Assembly: GCF_900636535.1 (NCBI RefSeq) | Contig: NZ_LR134289.1 | Coordinates: 682,001 to 746,000 of the forward strand | Origin: Chryseobacterium gleum | GTDB lineage: Bacteria; Bacteroidota; Bacteroidia; Flavobacteriales; Weeksellaceae | DNA: 64,000 nt | Reading direction: 5' to 3' | Part shown: positions 44,739 to 53,994 of the stretch, piece by piece | How the letters are laid out: every line of letters begins with the position of its first letter | Position numbering within the stretch: the first letter of the stretch is position 1 | Made by a program: the position numbers and the translations under genes | The notes under the pieces: generated by a model | Databases searched by the model: none | Told to the model about the DNA's origin: nothing | Seen by the model: the letters and a program-made list of their open reading frames with translations, nothing else

Positions 44739-44757
44739 TTCAACAAAAATACCCAAA

Positions 44758-45528
44758 ATGAAATTACAATTATGGCGCAATGCAACATTGCAACTGAATA
44801 TTGATGGAGTTTCTATCCTTGTAGATCCCATGCTCGGAGATAAAGGCTCCAGAGGAAAAATGCCAATGACAGAGAGCGAATTACTGAACCCTCTGGTAAA
44901 CCTGCCTTTTAATAAAGAAGAATTAATAAAAAAATTAGAAAGCGTAGATGCGGTTGCCGTAACCCATCTTCATCCTGATCATTGGGACGCTGCTGCTATT
45001 GAACTTCTTGATAAAAATATTCCGGTTATCTGCCCGGATGTTATTTCAAAACAGATTGCAGAACAAGGATTCACAAACATTATTGCTGTAAGTAATGATC
45101 CGGTTCAATTCAAAAATATTGAGATATCAACCACCAAAGGAAAGCATGGAACCGGAGAAATCGGAGAAAAAATGGGAATCGTGAATGGTTTTGTATTTAA
45201 AACAGACAATAAATCAGTATACATCGCAGGAGATACTATCTGGTACGATGAAATTGCTCAGGAAATCGATAAGCATCAGCCACAACACATTATTGTAGCA
45301 GGAGGCGCCGCTACTTTTTCCATAGGAGATCCTATTATTATGATCAGTGAAGATATCTTAAAAGTCTGTGAATATGCGCCGGAGTCTATTGTTTGGGTAA
45401 CGCATCTGGAAACTTTAAGTCATTGCAGGGAAAACAGAAAATTTATTAAAGAGAAAATCAATGAAAACAGACTGGAGGAGAGATGTTTTGTACTTGATGA
45501 CGGTGAAGAGGCTGAATTAAAATTTTAA
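44758..45528 (+). CDS. MBL-fold hydrolase (UlaG-like)
   Basis: A 256-residue metallo-beta-lactamase-fold protein of the UlaG/YtnP-like branch (short N-terminus, LWRNATLQLNIDGVSILVDPMLG). The metal site is THLHPDHWD, then KHGTGEIGEKMG, IAGDTIWYDE, and WVTHLETLSHCRENR. No signal peptide, so it is cytosolic. It is divergent from an HxlR regulator, which suggests induction by a reactive small molecule. Substrate unknown. Confidence 0.88.
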   Translation: MKLQLWRNATLQLNIDGVSILVDPMLGDKGSRGKMPMTESELLNPLVNLPFNKEELIKKLESVDAVAVTHLHPDHWDAAAIELLDKNIPVICPDVISKQIAEQGFTNIIAVSNDPVQFKNIEISTTKGKHGTGEIGEKMGIVNGFVFKTDNKSVYIAGDTIWYDEIAQEIDKHQPQHIIVAGGAATFSIGDPIIMISEDILKVCEYAPESIVWVTHLETLSHCRENRKFIKEKINENRLEERCFVLDDGEEAELKF

Positions 45529-45551
45529 TTAATAAAACTGTTTAAAGAAGC

Positions 45552-45598
45552 AAAAAATAAAGGATAGAAGGCAATGATTAATTACCTTCTATCCTTTA
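45552..45598 (-). terminator. Terminator of the MFS gene
   Basis: A perfect 14-bp stem TAAAGGATAGAAGG (45558-45571) / its complement (45585-45598), with six T residues on the minus strand after it (45552-45557). Confidence 0.88.
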
Positions 45599-45608
45599 AA
45601 CTTATGTC

Positions 45609-46814
45609 TTAATCTTCTACATATTTATTTCTCGCAGCCTTCATCCCAAAATAGAGCATTAACAATACTGCCGAACTCAATAAATAAAACGAACTATTCC
45701 AGGAAATATCCCAGTCATGCAGTTTACCAAATAACGGAGGCCCAAAAGCAGCAATCAGATATCCTACCGACTGTGCCATCCCTGATATTTTAACCGCATT
45801 GATGCTGCTTTTCGTTCTCGTGGAAAAGAACAGAATGGATAAACTGAAAGACAATCCATTGGAAATCCCTATGATCACTGCATTTAAGTAAATCCATTGA
45901 GACTTCAGGAAGACAAACATCATCGTACTTCCGAACATCAGAGTGCAGATAAAAAGGATCATAGCTCTCTGGTCTTTCATTTTACTGGCAATAATCGGAC
46001 AACAGAACGTTACGGGAATCATCGTAATCTGAATCACAAAAAACACCCAGCCTGAACTTTCGCCCTGCATATGAAAATCAGCAAGAAATGAAGGCAGCCA
46101 GGCTACCAGACAGTAATAAAATAAAGACTGCAGTCCCATAAAAATACTGATATTCCATGCCTGAGCAGATCTGAACATATTAAAATCTGAAGTACTGAGC
46201 GCCGTTTTGGGCTGATCAGGATTTCTTTTATTGAATATGAATTCCAATGATAAAACCATAAAACCCAATGCCGCAATCACCAGCCATATTCCCAGGGAAC
46301 CTTTCCATCCGAATCCTGTCCATTCTCCGATTTTCACGCTAAATCCTGAAGCCAGAGCTGCTGTAAGATTCATCGATACAGCAAAAATGCCTGTCATGAG
46401 ACCAATCTGCTTTGGGAAATTGTTTTTAACATATCCGGGAGTAACTACATTACCAATGCATATTCCCAAGCCAATGAATAGAGAACCTAAAAATAAAAGC
46501 CAAAGAGATCCGCTTATTCTTAAAAATAAACCAAAGCTTAAAATAATCAGAGAATACATCAGCAGTTTACTGATTCCGAACTTATTGGAAAATCTACTGA
46601 CAAGTACAGAACAGGCAGCAAACATAAAAAGTGGAATAGAAGTCAGTAAACTCACCTGAAAATTGTCCAGATGCAAGGCATCTCTTACTTCTCCCAACAC
46701 AGGCGCAACTGCAACAATTGGGGAGCGGAGATTGCTGGAAATCAATATAACTACCAGAACATTAATGATCAATAAAACATACGAATCATTCTTTTTTACT
46801 TCATTCTTCATCAT
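45609..46814 (-). CDS. MFS transporter (CynX/NimT family)
   Basis: A 401-residue permease with about 12 membrane helices. The first helix region reads NLRSPIVAVAPVLGEVRDALHL, characteristic of the cyanate/2-nitroimidazole (CynX/NimT) branch, and the helix 2-3 loop VLVSRFSNKFGISK follows. The C-terminus is typical (YFGMKAARNKYVED). It is divergent, 71 bp away, from an AraC-type regulator that probably controls it. Confidence 0.9.
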   Translation of the reverse strand: MMKNEVKKNDSYVLLIINVLVVILISSNLRSPIVAVAPVLGEVRDALHLDNFQVSLLTSIPLFMFAACSVLVSRFSNKFGISKLLMYSLIILSFGLFLRISGSLWLLFLGSLFIGLGICIGNVVTPGYVKNNFPKQIGLMTGIFAVSMNLTAALASGFSVKIGEWTGFGWKGSLGIWLVIAALGFMVLSLEFIFNKRNPDQPKTALSTSDFNMFRSAQAWNISIFMGLQSLFYYCLVAWLPSFLADFHMQGESSGWVFFVIQITMIPVTFCCPIIASKMKDQRAMILFICTLMFGSTMMFVFLKSQWIYLNAVIIGISNGLSFSLSILFFSTRTKSSINAVKISGMAQSVGYLIAAFGPPLFGKLHDWDISWNSSFYLLSSAVLLMLYFGMKAARNKYVED

Positions 46815-46885
46815 AACTAAAACTTTTGTGCAAAATTAGTATAGTAATTTTGTTTAACTTTGCCAAAGTTTTAACCTGAAACGAC

Positions 46886-47668
46886 ATGAACACAAACGAC
46901 AGTATAAAAATTGATGAACTGAAGAAGCCTTATTTCGTCTGGTTTGAAGAAAACTGGGTTCATGATGATGTTTTTCATCACCATCAGAAAGGACAGCTGG
47001 TCTATGTGGAAAGCGGCTTCCAGTATATCACTATTGAAGAAAAAATTTATCTTCTTCCGCAGAATCACGCTGTATGGATTCCTCCGAATGCTGTTCACAA
47101 AACTAATTCCCATTCTGAAAAAATTAAGCTGATGATAATGTTTGCAGATATCAGTACGGACAATCCTTTTTATCATGAGATCAGTGTATTTTCCGTTCCT
47201 CCGGTTTTAAAAGAAATGATTAAATATTCCGAGAAATGGTCAAAGCTGATGATTTCAGATTATAATGAAACCCTTTTTCTGAAAACATTGTTTAATGAAC
47301 TCCCTCAGTTTGTAAAACATTCCCTGACCCTTCACATCTGTCTTCCAAAAGACAAGCGCCTTACCAAAGTCATAGAACATCTTCACAGCCATTACCTGAA
47401 TGAAATCAAGATGGAAGATCTCAGTGATGCAGCTTTTCTTTCCTTCCGTACCCTGGAACGAATTTTCAAAAAAGAAACAGGACTTACTTTAAGCAAATAC
47501 CAGCAGATGCTTCGTATCATTAAAAGTCTGGAATTGTTAAGTTCGGGAACGCTTACAATTTCAGAAACAGCCTATGAAGTAGGGTATAAGAGTGTTCAGG
47601 CATTCACCAGAAGCTTTCAGGCGGTGATGCAGTTCAGGCCAACAGATTTTATTAAGACCATTCAATAG
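46886..47668 (+). CDS. AraC-family regulator with cupin domain
   Basis: A 260-residue regulator: an N-terminal cupin (FHHHQKGQLVYVESGFQYITIEEKIYLLPQNHAVWIPPNAVHK) and a C-terminal AraC HTH pair (MEDLSDAAFLSFRTLERIFKKETGL; ISETAYEVGYKSVQAFTRSFQAVMQFRPTDF). This architecture commonly regulates an adjacent, divergent MFS gene in NimR-type systems, which is exactly the arrangement here. Confidence 0.92.
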   Translation: MNTNDSIKIDELKKPYFVWFEENWVHDDVFHHHQKGQLVYVESGFQYITIEEKIYLLPQNHAVWIPPNAVHKTNSHSEKIKLMIMFADISTDNPFYHEISVFSVPPVLKEMIKYSEKWSKLMISDYNETLFLKTLFNELPQFVKHSLTLHICLPKDKRLTKVIEHLHSHYLNEIKMEDLSDAAFLSFRTLERIFKKETGLTLSKYQQMLRIIKSLELLSSGTLTISETAYEVGYKSVQAFTRSFQAVMQFRPTDFIKTIQ

Positions 47669-47837
47669 TTCCTATTTTATAAAAAGCATCAATATTTAAA
47701 AAAGGGAATTATTAACATTGCAAAACTTCACGCATTCCTTTATTTAAAAGAAATCAGCTCTATTAAAAAAAGAAATATTTCACATTTCAATTATTTTTCC
47801 ACTTCAATAGATAATATTCAATTATGATGCAATTGAA

Positions 47838-47935
47838 AATAAAAAGGTCTCCACGAATGGAGACCTTAAAAAAACACAAATGATGAAAAAAAATTATTTC
47901 GATTCACAAATATAAGCAAAAATTATATTATGCAA
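47838..47935 (-). ncRNA. Candidate small RNA: promoter, short transcript and terminator
   Basis: On the minus strand, TTG (47935-47933), an 18-nt spacer and TATATTTG (47914-47907) form a near-canonical Bacteroidota promoter. Starting near 47900, the transcript would be about 60 nt and end in a perfect 10-bp hairpin AAGGTCTCCA / TGGAGACCTT (47844-47853 with 47858-47867) with a 4-nt loop and TTTTTATTTT after it. No gene lies between. Either this is a small RNA, or it is the truncated remainder of a transcription unit at the element boundary. Confidence 0.4.
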
Positions 47936-47940
47936 AACAT

Positions 47941-48239
47941 TGTAAGCGCATTTTTTTTAAAAATTATTTATTTTATATAAAAAAGATTAATAAAAAGCAA
48001 AGATAGGCAAAACGGTTAACCCCGTTATTATACAATGCTTTATAAAAGTGTAGTCTTTTTTGAGAACTCTCTGTCCGATAGGTTTTGGGCTGGAAAATAC
48101 AAAGTTAGGTTCCTAAATCGTTACCAATTCAGTCGGTAACTACCCAAATCTAACTGATTATATTTCAGTCTTTTGCACCCCTTTTTACGTTTCCTTGTAA
48201 CTCAATGTAATTTAATTTTAAACATTAAACATTGTGGTT
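47941..48239. other. Left-end region of the conjugative element with nested inverted repeats
   Basis: No gene is seen. Nested inverted repeats lie here: AGTTAG (48103-48108) / CTAACT (48150-48155) and inside them GTTACC (48120-48125) / GGTAAC (48135-48140). They are just upstream of the integrase gene, where integrase arm sites and the attachment core are expected. The exact left boundary cannot be set without the other end or an empty site. Confidence 0.4.
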
Positions 48240-49490
48240 ATGGAACAGACAAAAAGGTCAACGTTTAAATTGCTTTTCTACCTGAAAAAGAACGAACCAA
48301 AAAAGAATGGTAATGCTCCGATTATGGCACGTATTACCATTGACGGAGTGCCTAAAACTTTCGGAACAAAGTTAGAAATTAACGCTGATAATTGGGATTT
48401 AAAATTCGGTAGAGTTTTAGGCAAAAGTGCAGAAGCATTAAAAGTAAACAAGAAATTAGACAACATTCGAGGTCGTATTGATACGATTTATGAAGATATG
48501 CTCAAACACGAGGGCTTTGCCACTTCGCAGAAAGTGAAGCTCTCCTTTTTGGGTGTTGGTGTAATGGACGATGCTATCCTAAAAGTTTTCAACGACCAAA
48601 ACGAACAATTTAAAAAATTGGTCGAAAAGGAAGAACGTTCAGAGGGTACTTACAATAAGTACATCACAGTTTACAATCATCTTTCCAACTTCATAGAGTT
48701 ACGGTATCATCGTGACGATATGGCTTTTCGTGAATTGAATAACGATTTTATCCGTGAGTTTGATTTTTACCTCCGCTATGATTTACAGTTAAGCCATAAT
48801 ACTATTTGGGTGTACACAATGCCTGTTTTGGCTTTGGCGGAGTTAGCGATTAAAAAAGGGCTGATACGTGATTATCCTTTTGAGGATTACGAAATCAGTA
48901 TGGAGGAAACCGACCGAGGTTACATATTGAAAGAGGACGTTGAGAAACTAATGCTTAGTAAGCCTCCGCACAAACGGTATGAAGTTGTAAAAGACCTGTT
49001 TATTTTCAGTTGTTTTACAGGGCTTGCGTATGCAGATATTAAGAAATTAAAAAGGAGCAATATACAATCATTCTTTGACGGGCATCAATGGATTATCAGC
49101 CGTAGAAAGAAATCAGACGTTGCTTCCAATGTTCGTCTAATGGATATTCCAAAACGTATCATTGAAAAGTATATCGGCACTACCCGTAATGAGTTTATAT
49201 TCCCTATCCCAACCAATGCGACTTGTAATAAGCACGTCGCTAAGTTGATTGAAAATGCAGAAATTATTACGGAGCAAAAAGTAACTTTCCACACGGCAAG
49301 GCATACTTTCGGAACAATGTTTTTGACCGAGGGCGTACCTCTCGAAAGTCTTAGCAAAATGATGGGGCATAAAAATATATCTACTACACAAATTTATGCG
49401 AAGATTACCAGCCAAAAAATCAGTAAGGATATGGATTTGGTAACTCCGAAATTTAAAGCAATGGAAGAAGCATTTTTAATGGCTATCTAA
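48240..49490 (+). CDS. Tyrosine-recombinase integrase of the element
   Basis: A 416-residue site-specific recombinase: an N-terminal arm-binding domain (about 1-100, FLKKNEPKKNGNAPIMARITIDG), a SAM-like core-binding domain (about 105-210) and a catalytic domain. Catalytic residues visible (numbered from the upstream GTG at 48234) are His353 and Arg356 (HTARHTFG), His379 (MMGHKN) and nucleophile Tyr388 (TQIYAK). The first conserved Arg, expected in the TGL-R segment, is Ala (CFTGLAYADIKKL), as in many Bacteroidota element integrases. I prefer ATG 48240 to GTG 48234. A terminator follows. It excises and integrates the element, presumably with the HTH proteins near 59.5 kb. Confidence 0.93.
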   Translation: MEQTKRSTFKLLFYLKKNEPKKNGNAPIMARITIDGVPKTFGTKLEINADNWDLKFGRVLGKSAEALKVNKKLDNIRGRIDTIYEDMLKHEGFATSQKVKLSFLGVGVMDDAILKVFNDQNEQFKKLVEKEERSEGTYNKYITVYNHLSNFIELRYHRDDMAFRELNNDFIREFDFYLRYDLQLSHNTIWVYTMPVLALAELAIKKGLIRDYPFEDYEISMEETDRGYILKEDVEKLMLSKPPHKRYEVVKDLFIFSCFTGLAYADIKKLKRSNIQSFFDGHQWIISRRKKSDVASNVRLMDIPKRIIEKYIGTTRNEFIFPIPTNATCNKHVAKLIENAEIITEQKVTFHTARHTFGTMFLTEGVPLESLSKMMGHKNISTTQIYAKITSQKISKDMDLVTPKFKAMEEAFLMAI

Positions 49491-49513
49491 TTAAATTCAT
49501 AAACATTTTTTTG

Positions 49514-49542
49514 AACAGAGCTTAACGGCTCTGTTTTTTTTT
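49514..49542 (+). terminator. Terminator of the integrase gene
   Basis: An 8-bp stem AACAGAGC / GCTCTGTT with a 6-nt loop, followed by a run of nine T residues. Confidence 0.9.
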
Positions 49543-50030
49543 GCCTCAATTTTTTATACCCAAAGCACATTTACCACCCTTTCTAATCCCCTCGCAGTAA
49601 AAGAGCTTTCGGCTATATCTGAAACAGAAATTTGAAAAACGTCCCTCCGCTCATTCCACTTTTCGACATTTTTAAAATCCCTATCAGCGTGGCTTTGGAA
49701 GCCACCTAACTAAAAAAAACATTTATCAATTAAGGGAAATAGAAGTGTTATTTCAATTCAAGACAGACCATCTTCTAATGCAATTTTCTCGGCTTCCACA
49801 TTTTTTTTATTCAAAGAAGCCTGTATGCACTATTGTCCCATTTCAAGAGCAAAGGTATTTCCGTGTTCTTAACGCCGCCAAAAGGTCAAGCAAGTTTGGA
49901 AAAAAATCTCCACCCGTTGGGTAGTATTTGTTTTCCAAAACCTTGTGTCGCCTAAACACGAACCTTTAATGCTCGTGAAACGAAACATAGCATACTCCGG
50001 CTCTTTGGACGAATAAAAAAAATGTCAGTT
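49543..50030. other. Noncoding region with hairpins between integrase and ssb
   Basis: No gene is credible here. Two structures are visible: GTGGCTT/AAGCCAC (49689-49705) with a 3-nt loop, and a nested hairpin with outer arms TTTGGAAAA (49895-49903) / TTTTCCAAA (49931-49939) and inner ACCC/GGGT (49912-49922). Neither has a T-run, so they are more likely leader or replication/transfer structures than terminators. Confidence 0.45.
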
Positions 50031-50129
50031 ATGAAAATTATAAGCATTGAAAATGGTAATGAAACGAAACAGCACCTCCTCTCATTACCGAATAAATCAA
50101 AAAAAATTAAATCAAATATCAATCACTAA
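50031..50129 (+). CDS. Possible 32-residue leader peptide upstream of ssb
   Basis: An ATG-initiated frame reading MKIISIENGNETKQHLLSLP and on to a Lys-rich end, stopping 13 bp before the ssb ATG. It has a plausible start region but no domain. It could be a small element gene or chance. Confidence 0.3.
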   Translation: MKIISIENGNETKQHLLSLPNKSKKIKSNINH

Positions 50130-50141
50130 AAATCAGAAAAA

Positions 50142-50534
50142 ATGAACATCACAGGCAGACTGACAAGAAATGCGGAAGTACGCACATTGTCGAACGAAAA
50201 ACAGGTAGTAAACTTTTCCGTAGCGGTAAATGACGGCTACAAAAACAGACAGGGCGAATGGGTAGAGCAAACGGCTTACTTCGATTGTGCCTATTGGATT
50301 AGTGCAAACGTGGCAAGGCTACTGACAAAAGGCACTTTGGTAGAACTCACAGGACGTGTAAGCACAAGAGCGTGGACAGGCAAAGACGGAGAAGCGAGAG
50401 CAGGTTTGAATTTCCATACCTCACAAATCAAATTGCACGGCGGAGGAAACAGAGCCGAAACCGTACAGGCTACTGCACAATATGAAAACAACGGATTTAC
50501 AGCAGAGGGAACAGAGGACGACCTACCATTCTAA
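50142..50534 (+). CDS. ssb: Single-stranded DNA-binding protein
   Basis: A 130-residue OB-fold protein: MNITGRLTRNAEVRTLSNEKQVVNFSVAVND at the N-terminus, then DCAYWISANVARLLTKGTLVELTGRVSTRAWTGKDGEARAGLNFH, the standard SSB core. The C-terminus is EDDLPF, the acidic tip that recruits partner proteins. It protects single-stranded element DNA during transfer or establishment. It begins the run of genes up to the PRTRC cassette. Confidence 0.92.
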   Translation: MNITGRLTRNAEVRTLSNEKQVVNFSVAVNDGYKNRQGEWVEQTAYFDCAYWISANVARLLTKGTLVELTGRVSTRAWTGKDGEARAGLNFHTSQIKLHGGGNRAETVQATAQYENNGFTAEGTEDDLPF

Positions 50535-50579
50535 AAATAAGTATTCAATCAATTTTTTAAACATCAAAATTTTATCAAA

Positions 50580-51501
50580 ATGGCACACAATCTAAATTTC
50601 AACGAGAGAACAGGAAAGTACAGTTTCTTTACAGTACAGCAAAAAGCGTGGCACGGTTTGGGGCAACTCGTAGAGCAATATCCGACAAGCGAGGAAGCAA
50701 TCAAACACGCAGGGTTAGATTACGAAGTTGTAAAATCCCCACTATTTACCAAAGGTTCGGGATTTATTGAAACTGCACAGGGTATTGAGTTAGGCAGTAC
50801 CGAATTGGAAGTACCTAACTATTTCGCCAACATTCGCACCGATAATAATGCAGTATTGGGCGTAGTCGGGAAAGATTACCATATCGTACAAAACCGTGAA
50901 GCGTTCAATTTCTTTGATGCTATCGTAGGCGGTGGGGACGGTATTTTATACGAAACCGCAGGAGCATTGGGCAAAGGGGAACGCATTTTTATTACAGCCA
51001 AATTACCCGATTATATCCGTGTAGGTAATGGCGATGATGTTACAGAAAAATACATCTTCCTAACCACAAGCCACGACGGAAGCGGAAGTATTACCGCAGC
51101 GTTTACGCCTATCCGTATCGTATGCCAAAATACCTTAAACGCAAGTTTGCGGAATATGACAAATGTAGTGCGTATCAAACACACTTCGGGAGCAAAACAA
51201 CGTATCGAGAACGCCCACAAGATTATGGGATTAGCCAACACGTTGAGCGACCAATTACAGGGCATTTTCAACGATTGGGCAAAGGTAAGGGTATCAGACC
51301 GAGAGGTTAAAAAGTTGATACAGTTAGCACTTTGCCCGAATAAAGAAACCCTTGATTTACTCCAAAAAGGTGCGGAAGATGAAGTTTCCACCGTGTTCAA
51401 AAATACCGTTAATGACGCTTTTGAATATGCAATGATGAGCGACACACAGCAAATGGAAACTACAAAGGGTACACTATTCGGAGCGTACAATGCTGTTACA
51501 G
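50580..51501 (+). CDS. DUF932 protein, 5' exon (gene split by group II intron)
   Basis: The first 307 codons of a DUF932-domain protein (ICE- and phage-borne, related to LGT_TIGR03299, function unknown): WHGLGQLVEQYPTSEEAIKHAGLDYEV, GVVGKDYHIVQNREAFNFFD, TPIRIVCQNTLNASL. The frame continues unspliced into the intron and stops at 51527 (after NAVTDAPVLDVQ). Joining base 51501 to 53995 restores an uninterrupted frame of 357 residues (922 + 152 = 1074 bp, exactly 358 codons), with the junction reading NAVTGYFQNVR as expected in intact relatives. Confidence 0.85.
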
Positions 51502-52057
51502 ATGCGCCCGTACTGGATGTGCAATAAATATACCTGTAGCGAGGTATTAGGCGAGTGTTCTTTGAAGCCTATCATCAACCGACTTATCTGGAAGGGAAAC
51601 TGGACAGGGAGTGTAGCATGTCGGTGAATCCAAAAAGTCAACCAGTTGTCAGGTTGCGACTGAATTGGGAAGATGAAATGAATAGATATGAGGATAAAAT
51701 CGAATCTGATTGAATGATGATCCGAGTGGCAACGGCACTAGCATTGACGTAAGGCAACTAAAATCGTCACTCTGATAGTACCCACTTCTCGCCTGTTTGG
51801 AAGTAGGGCATGAACAGACTATCGGCACGACTACAATAAGTAGTAAAGGATAAGTCATATCCGACAATCTAATCGAGCTATGTTATTGCACTTCTAAACG
51901 GGGATTGACCTAAATCGGAAAGCCACTGGCGTGGCTATGAGAGCAGTCTCTGAATATCCGACATGGCAACGGAGCCTCCGTAGTAGTCCGAGCAGGGGAA
52001 AGCCCTGTACATGGCGAAGGGAGGCAGCTAATATTTTTAATACAAATAAAGGAAAAT

Positions 52058-53878
52058 GTGAGAGACATTATGAGAAATCCAGAATCTGTATTAAACAGTC
52101 TATCGAAGCATAGTAGAATTTCAGGTTACAAATTTGAAAGGCTCTATCGCATTCTTTTCAATGTGGAAATGTACTACACTGCTTACCAAAAGATCTATGC
52201 TAAAGCAGGAAACATGACCAAAGGCTCAAATGATACCACAATTGACGGTATGAGCTTACAACGGATTGAAAAGCTAATTGATACTATCAGAGATGAAACG
52301 TATCAGCCCAATCCATCACGAAGGGTTTATATAGCCAAGAAAAATGGTCAGAAACGCCCTTTAGGTATTCCGTCTTTTGACGATAAATTGGTGCAGGAGG
52401 TTATTCGGATGATACTTGAAGCCATATTCGAGAAGCAGTTTGAATATAGCTCTCACGGTTTCAGACCTCAGAGGAGTTGCCATACTGCACTGGTACAGGT
52501 CAAAAAGACTTTTAGCGGCGCAGCATGGTTCATTGAAGGGGACATTAAAGGTTTCTTCGATAATATCAATCATGAGGTACTGCTGAACATCTTACGGGAA
52601 CGGATAACAGATGACAGGTTCATCAGACTTATACGGAAGTTCCTTAATGCGGGATACATTGAAGATTGGGTCTATCACAGAACTTACAGTGGAACTCCAC
52701 AAGGTGGTATTATAAGCCCCATACTGGCAAATATCTACCTTGATAAACTGGATAAGTACATGAAAGATTATGCTACAAGGTTCGACAAGGGAAAGAGGCG
52801 ACAAATTACAAAGATTGCCAAGAATAATGTATACCGAAAATCCTATCTGCTCGGGAAATTGAAACTTGAAAAAGATGAAAATGAGAGAGTGCTCCTGAAA
52901 AAGGAGATTAGAATGCTTGAGATAAAAAGACTTTCTATCGAACGCTGCAACGAAATGGATGCAAACTACAGGCGATTGAAATATGTGAGGTACGCAGATG
53001 ACTTTATAATAGGTGTCATCGGTTCAAAAGACGAATGCAAGCTCATTAAAGAGGATATTAAAAACTTCTTAAATGAAAAATTAAAGCTGTCTCTTTCAGA
53101 CGAAAAGACACTGATTACCCATTCAAAGAAACCTGCAATATTCCTCGGTTATGAAATCACTGTCCAAAGGTCTGACTTGCGCATGAGAGACAAGAATGGC
53201 TTTTTAAAGAAAGCCCACAACAAACGAGTTATGCTAAGGGTGTCCCGTTCAACCATACTGAAAAAATTACTCTACTACCGTCGGGTACAGGTAAAATATC
53301 ACAATGGTAAAGAAGTCTGGAAACCATTGCATAGAGGTTCACTTATAAATAACGATGACCTCGAAATCTTAACAAGATACAACTCTGAAGTACGGGGCTT
53401 TTACAATTACTATTCATTAGTGAACAATCTCAAACAGATTAATCACTTTGGTTATATCATGGAATACAGCCTGTACCGAACCTTTGCGGCCAAGTACAAG
53501 TCATCTGTACATAAAATCCTCAACAAATACATGCATGACAAGGACTTTACTGTATTCTATAAAAACAAAAAGGGCAAAACTCTCAAACGTGTATTCTATA
53601 ACAAAGGTTTCAAAAGAAACACCGAAGCTATTAAAGACAACAAGGTGGATAACCACCCAGATGTATACTTCACAAGGTCTATTACAAGCTTGATTGACAG
53701 ATTGAAAGCAGAGAAATGCGAGTTATGTGAGGCAAATGGACAATTGGAAATGCACCACATCAGGAAAATGAAAGATGTCGAGGGCAAGCAACCTTGGGAG
53801 TTGGTCATGATGGCAAGAAGAAGGAAAACACTGGCGGTCTGTCACGATTGCCATAGAAAAATCCACAACGGTGAATAG
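52058..53878 (+). CDS. ltrA: Group II intron-encoded protein (reverse transcriptase, maturase, HNH endonuclease)
   Basis: A 606-residue multifunctional protein. The RT domain runs from about 55 to 380: RPLGIPSFDDKLVQEVIRMIL, HGFRPQRSCHTAL, FIEGDIKGFFDNINHE, GTPQGGIISPILANIYL, and the active-site YADD in VRYADDFIIG. A maturase (X) domain follows. The C-terminal endonuclease has CELCEANGQLEMHHI and CHDCHRKIH, the HNH zinc-finger signature, so the intron should be mobile by retrohoming. The start is GTG at 52058 after AAAGGAAAAT; the ATG at 52070 is an alternative. No frameshift or stop is seen, so it looks active. Confidence 0.92.
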   Translation: MRDIMRNPESVLNSLSKHSRISGYKFERLYRILFNVEMYYTAYQKIYAKAGNMTKGSNDTTIDGMSLQRIEKLIDTIRDETYQPNPSRRVYIAKKNGQKRPLGIPSFDDKLVQEVIRMILEAIFEKQFEYSSHGFRPQRSCHTALVQVKKTFSGAAWFIEGDIKGFFDNINHEVLLNILRERITDDRFIRLIRKFLNAGYIEDWVYHRTYSGTPQGGIISPILANIYLDKLDKYMKDYATRFDKGKRRQITKIAKNNVYRKSYLLGKLKLEKDENERVLLKKEIRMLEIKRLSIERCNEMDANYRRLKYVRYADDFIIGVIGSKDECKLIKEDIKNFLNEKLKLSLSDEKTLITHSKKPAIFLGYEITVQRSDLRMRDKNGFLKKAHNKRVMLRVSRSTILKKLLYYRRVQVKYHNGKEVWKPLHRGSLINNDDLEILTRYNSEVRGFYNYYSLVNNLKQINHFGYIMEYSLYRTFAAKYKSSVHKILNKYMHDKDFTVFYKNKKGKTLKRVFYNKGFKRNTEAIKDNKVDNHPDVYFTRSITSLIDRLKAEKCELCEANGQLEMHHIRKMKDVEGKQPWELVMMARRRKTLAVCHDCHRKIHNGE

Positions 53879-53897
53879 ACTGCATATATTATGTGGA

Positions 53898-53931
53898 GAG
53901 CCGTATACAGCGAGAGTTGTACGTACGGTTC
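53898..53931 (+). ncRNA. Group II intron domain V
   Basis: A 34-nt hairpin starting GAGCCGTA and ending TACGGTTC, with the catalytic AGC triad at 53899-53901, a GAGA (GNRA) tetraloop closed by ACAGC/GTTGT, and the 2-nt bulge before TACGG. This is the most conserved ribozyme element. Confidence 0.92.
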
Positions 53932-53994
53932 GGGGGAGAGTTCAGGGAAACCTACCGATAGTAATATCGATAAGGCGTCAGGAGCTTATCCCAC

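Larger units (their letters stand above)
51502..53994 (+). mobile_element. Group II intron with encoded RT/maturase, inserted in the DUF932 gene
   Basis: A complete 2.49-kb retroelement in the sense orientation. The 5' end reads ATGCG where the consensus is GTGYG. Domain V is at 53898-53931, a domain VI-like stem at 53951-53975, and the 3' end finishes with AC as usual (AY). The bases CTGTA at 52005-52009 in the domain I coordination-loop region are complementary to the last five exon bases TACAG, a candidate EBS1-IBS1 pairing. The boundaries are set from the frame of the interrupted gene and from these signals. Confidence 0.85.

Noticed and set aside
48171-48176. TTTTGC as the attachment core of the element
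   Set aside because: Only a short match to the IntDOT-type core; without the right end or a direct repeat it cannot be called an attachment site.
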